The position numbers were made by a program, and so were the translations under genes. This document shows, in pieces, positions 9,513 through 9,595 of a stretch of DNA of 9,595 bases (position 1 is its first letter; every line of letters begins with the position of its first letter). The notes beneath the pieces are model-generated. The model saw only the letters and a program-made list of their open reading frames with translations. It did no database searches and had not been told where the DNA came from. The stretch comes from CAYLZO01 sp964387775 (lineage in GTDB: Bacteria > Chloroflexota > Anaerolineae > JAAYZQ01), in NCBI GenBank assembly GCA_964387775.1, contig CAYLZO010000209.1:1-9595 (forward strand), in the 5' to 3' direction.

Positions 9513-9595
9513 CTACCGGCGCAGGATTATGGGCAGATAATGCCGATAGAGCGGCAGAATCCCGATGGCCCCCTCGACCTGGGCCTGGCTCGGAC
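9513..9595 (-). CDS. C-terminal end of an upstream, probably exported protein with YLPI tail
   Basis: Read on the minus strand from the window edge to TAG at 9513-9515, the frame gives PSQAQVEGAIGILPLYRHYL followed by PIILRR and the stop. Only 27 codons are visible, too few to name a family. The ending HYLPIILRR matches the ending YYLPIVVKQY of the giant protease in position, motif and final basic residues. That makes the frame credible and suggests both proteins share one export or anchoring route. The gene ends 583 bases before the protease start and is separated from it by two hairpins and a strong promoter, so the two are probably not one operon. Confidence 0.7.
   Translation of the reverse strand, partial: PSQAQVEGAIGILPLYRHYLPIILRR

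Noticed and set aside
1..9595. CRISPR arrays, tRNA or rRNA genes, transposons or insertion sequences
   Set aside because: No regularly spaced short repeats, cloverleaf-like segments, rRNA-like stretches, transposase motifs or terminal inverted repeats with target duplications were seen; the repeats present are protein-domain repeats.

Overview
The window is high-GC bacterial DNA, and every gene in it lies on the minus strand. Its centre is one giant secreted protein gene (252-8930, 2,892 codons). Parts of two other genes sit at the edges: the 3' end of the upstream gene (9513-9595) and the first 29 codons of the downstream gene (1-89), which begins with a signal peptide. The mix of a bacillopeptidase F-like subtilase, Kelch, CarboxypepD_reg, choice-of-anchor J-like and DUF11 modules, together with a C-terminal YLP[IL] tail, is what I would expect from Chloroflexota (Anaerolineae/Caldilineae/Ardenticatenia-like). 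That assignment is inferred from style and was not tested against any database.

Layout in the direction of transcription (high to low coordinates). The upstream gene ends at 9513 in ...HYLPIILRR. Two tandem GC-rich hairpins follow (9467-9499 and 9428-9460). Next comes a near-consensus sigma-70 promoter, TTGACA-17-TAGAAT (9358-9386), with a nested inverted repeat over and after its -10 box. It opens a leader of about 420 nt that contains a terminator-like hairpin plus T-tract (9083-9139), several smaller hairpins and an unused strong Shine-Dalgarno sequence. The big gene starts at 8930 behind AAAGGAG and stops at 252. Two more tandem hairpins (208-243 and 149-179) precede the next secreted-protein gene, which starts at 89.

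The giant protein reads: signal peptide; an unnamed ~190-aa domain 'A' and a choice-of-anchor J-like domain 'J'; an Ig-like region; a six-blade Kelch propeller; then four consecutive supermodules. Each supermodule is a CarboxypepD_reg-like domain, the first half of an Ig-like (BACON/ASPM-type) beta-sandwich, a large inserted domain, and the second half of the sandwich. The four inserts are a second A domain, a second J domain, a glutamine-amidotransferase-like Rossmann domain without visible catalytic residues, and a complete I9 propeptide plus S8 protease with Asp2385/His2438/Ser2621. A DUF11 domain and the YLPIVVKQY tail close the chain.

The most notable observation is this systematic insertion of four unrelated cargo domains into the same loop of a repeated sandwich. 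It suggests that the protease, after cleaving its own internal propeptide, stays attached to its ~2,300-residue adhesive arm through a split beta-sandwich. The second is that two neighbouring genes share the terminal YLPI tail, a candidate sorting or anchoring signal. The third is the attenuator-like leader.
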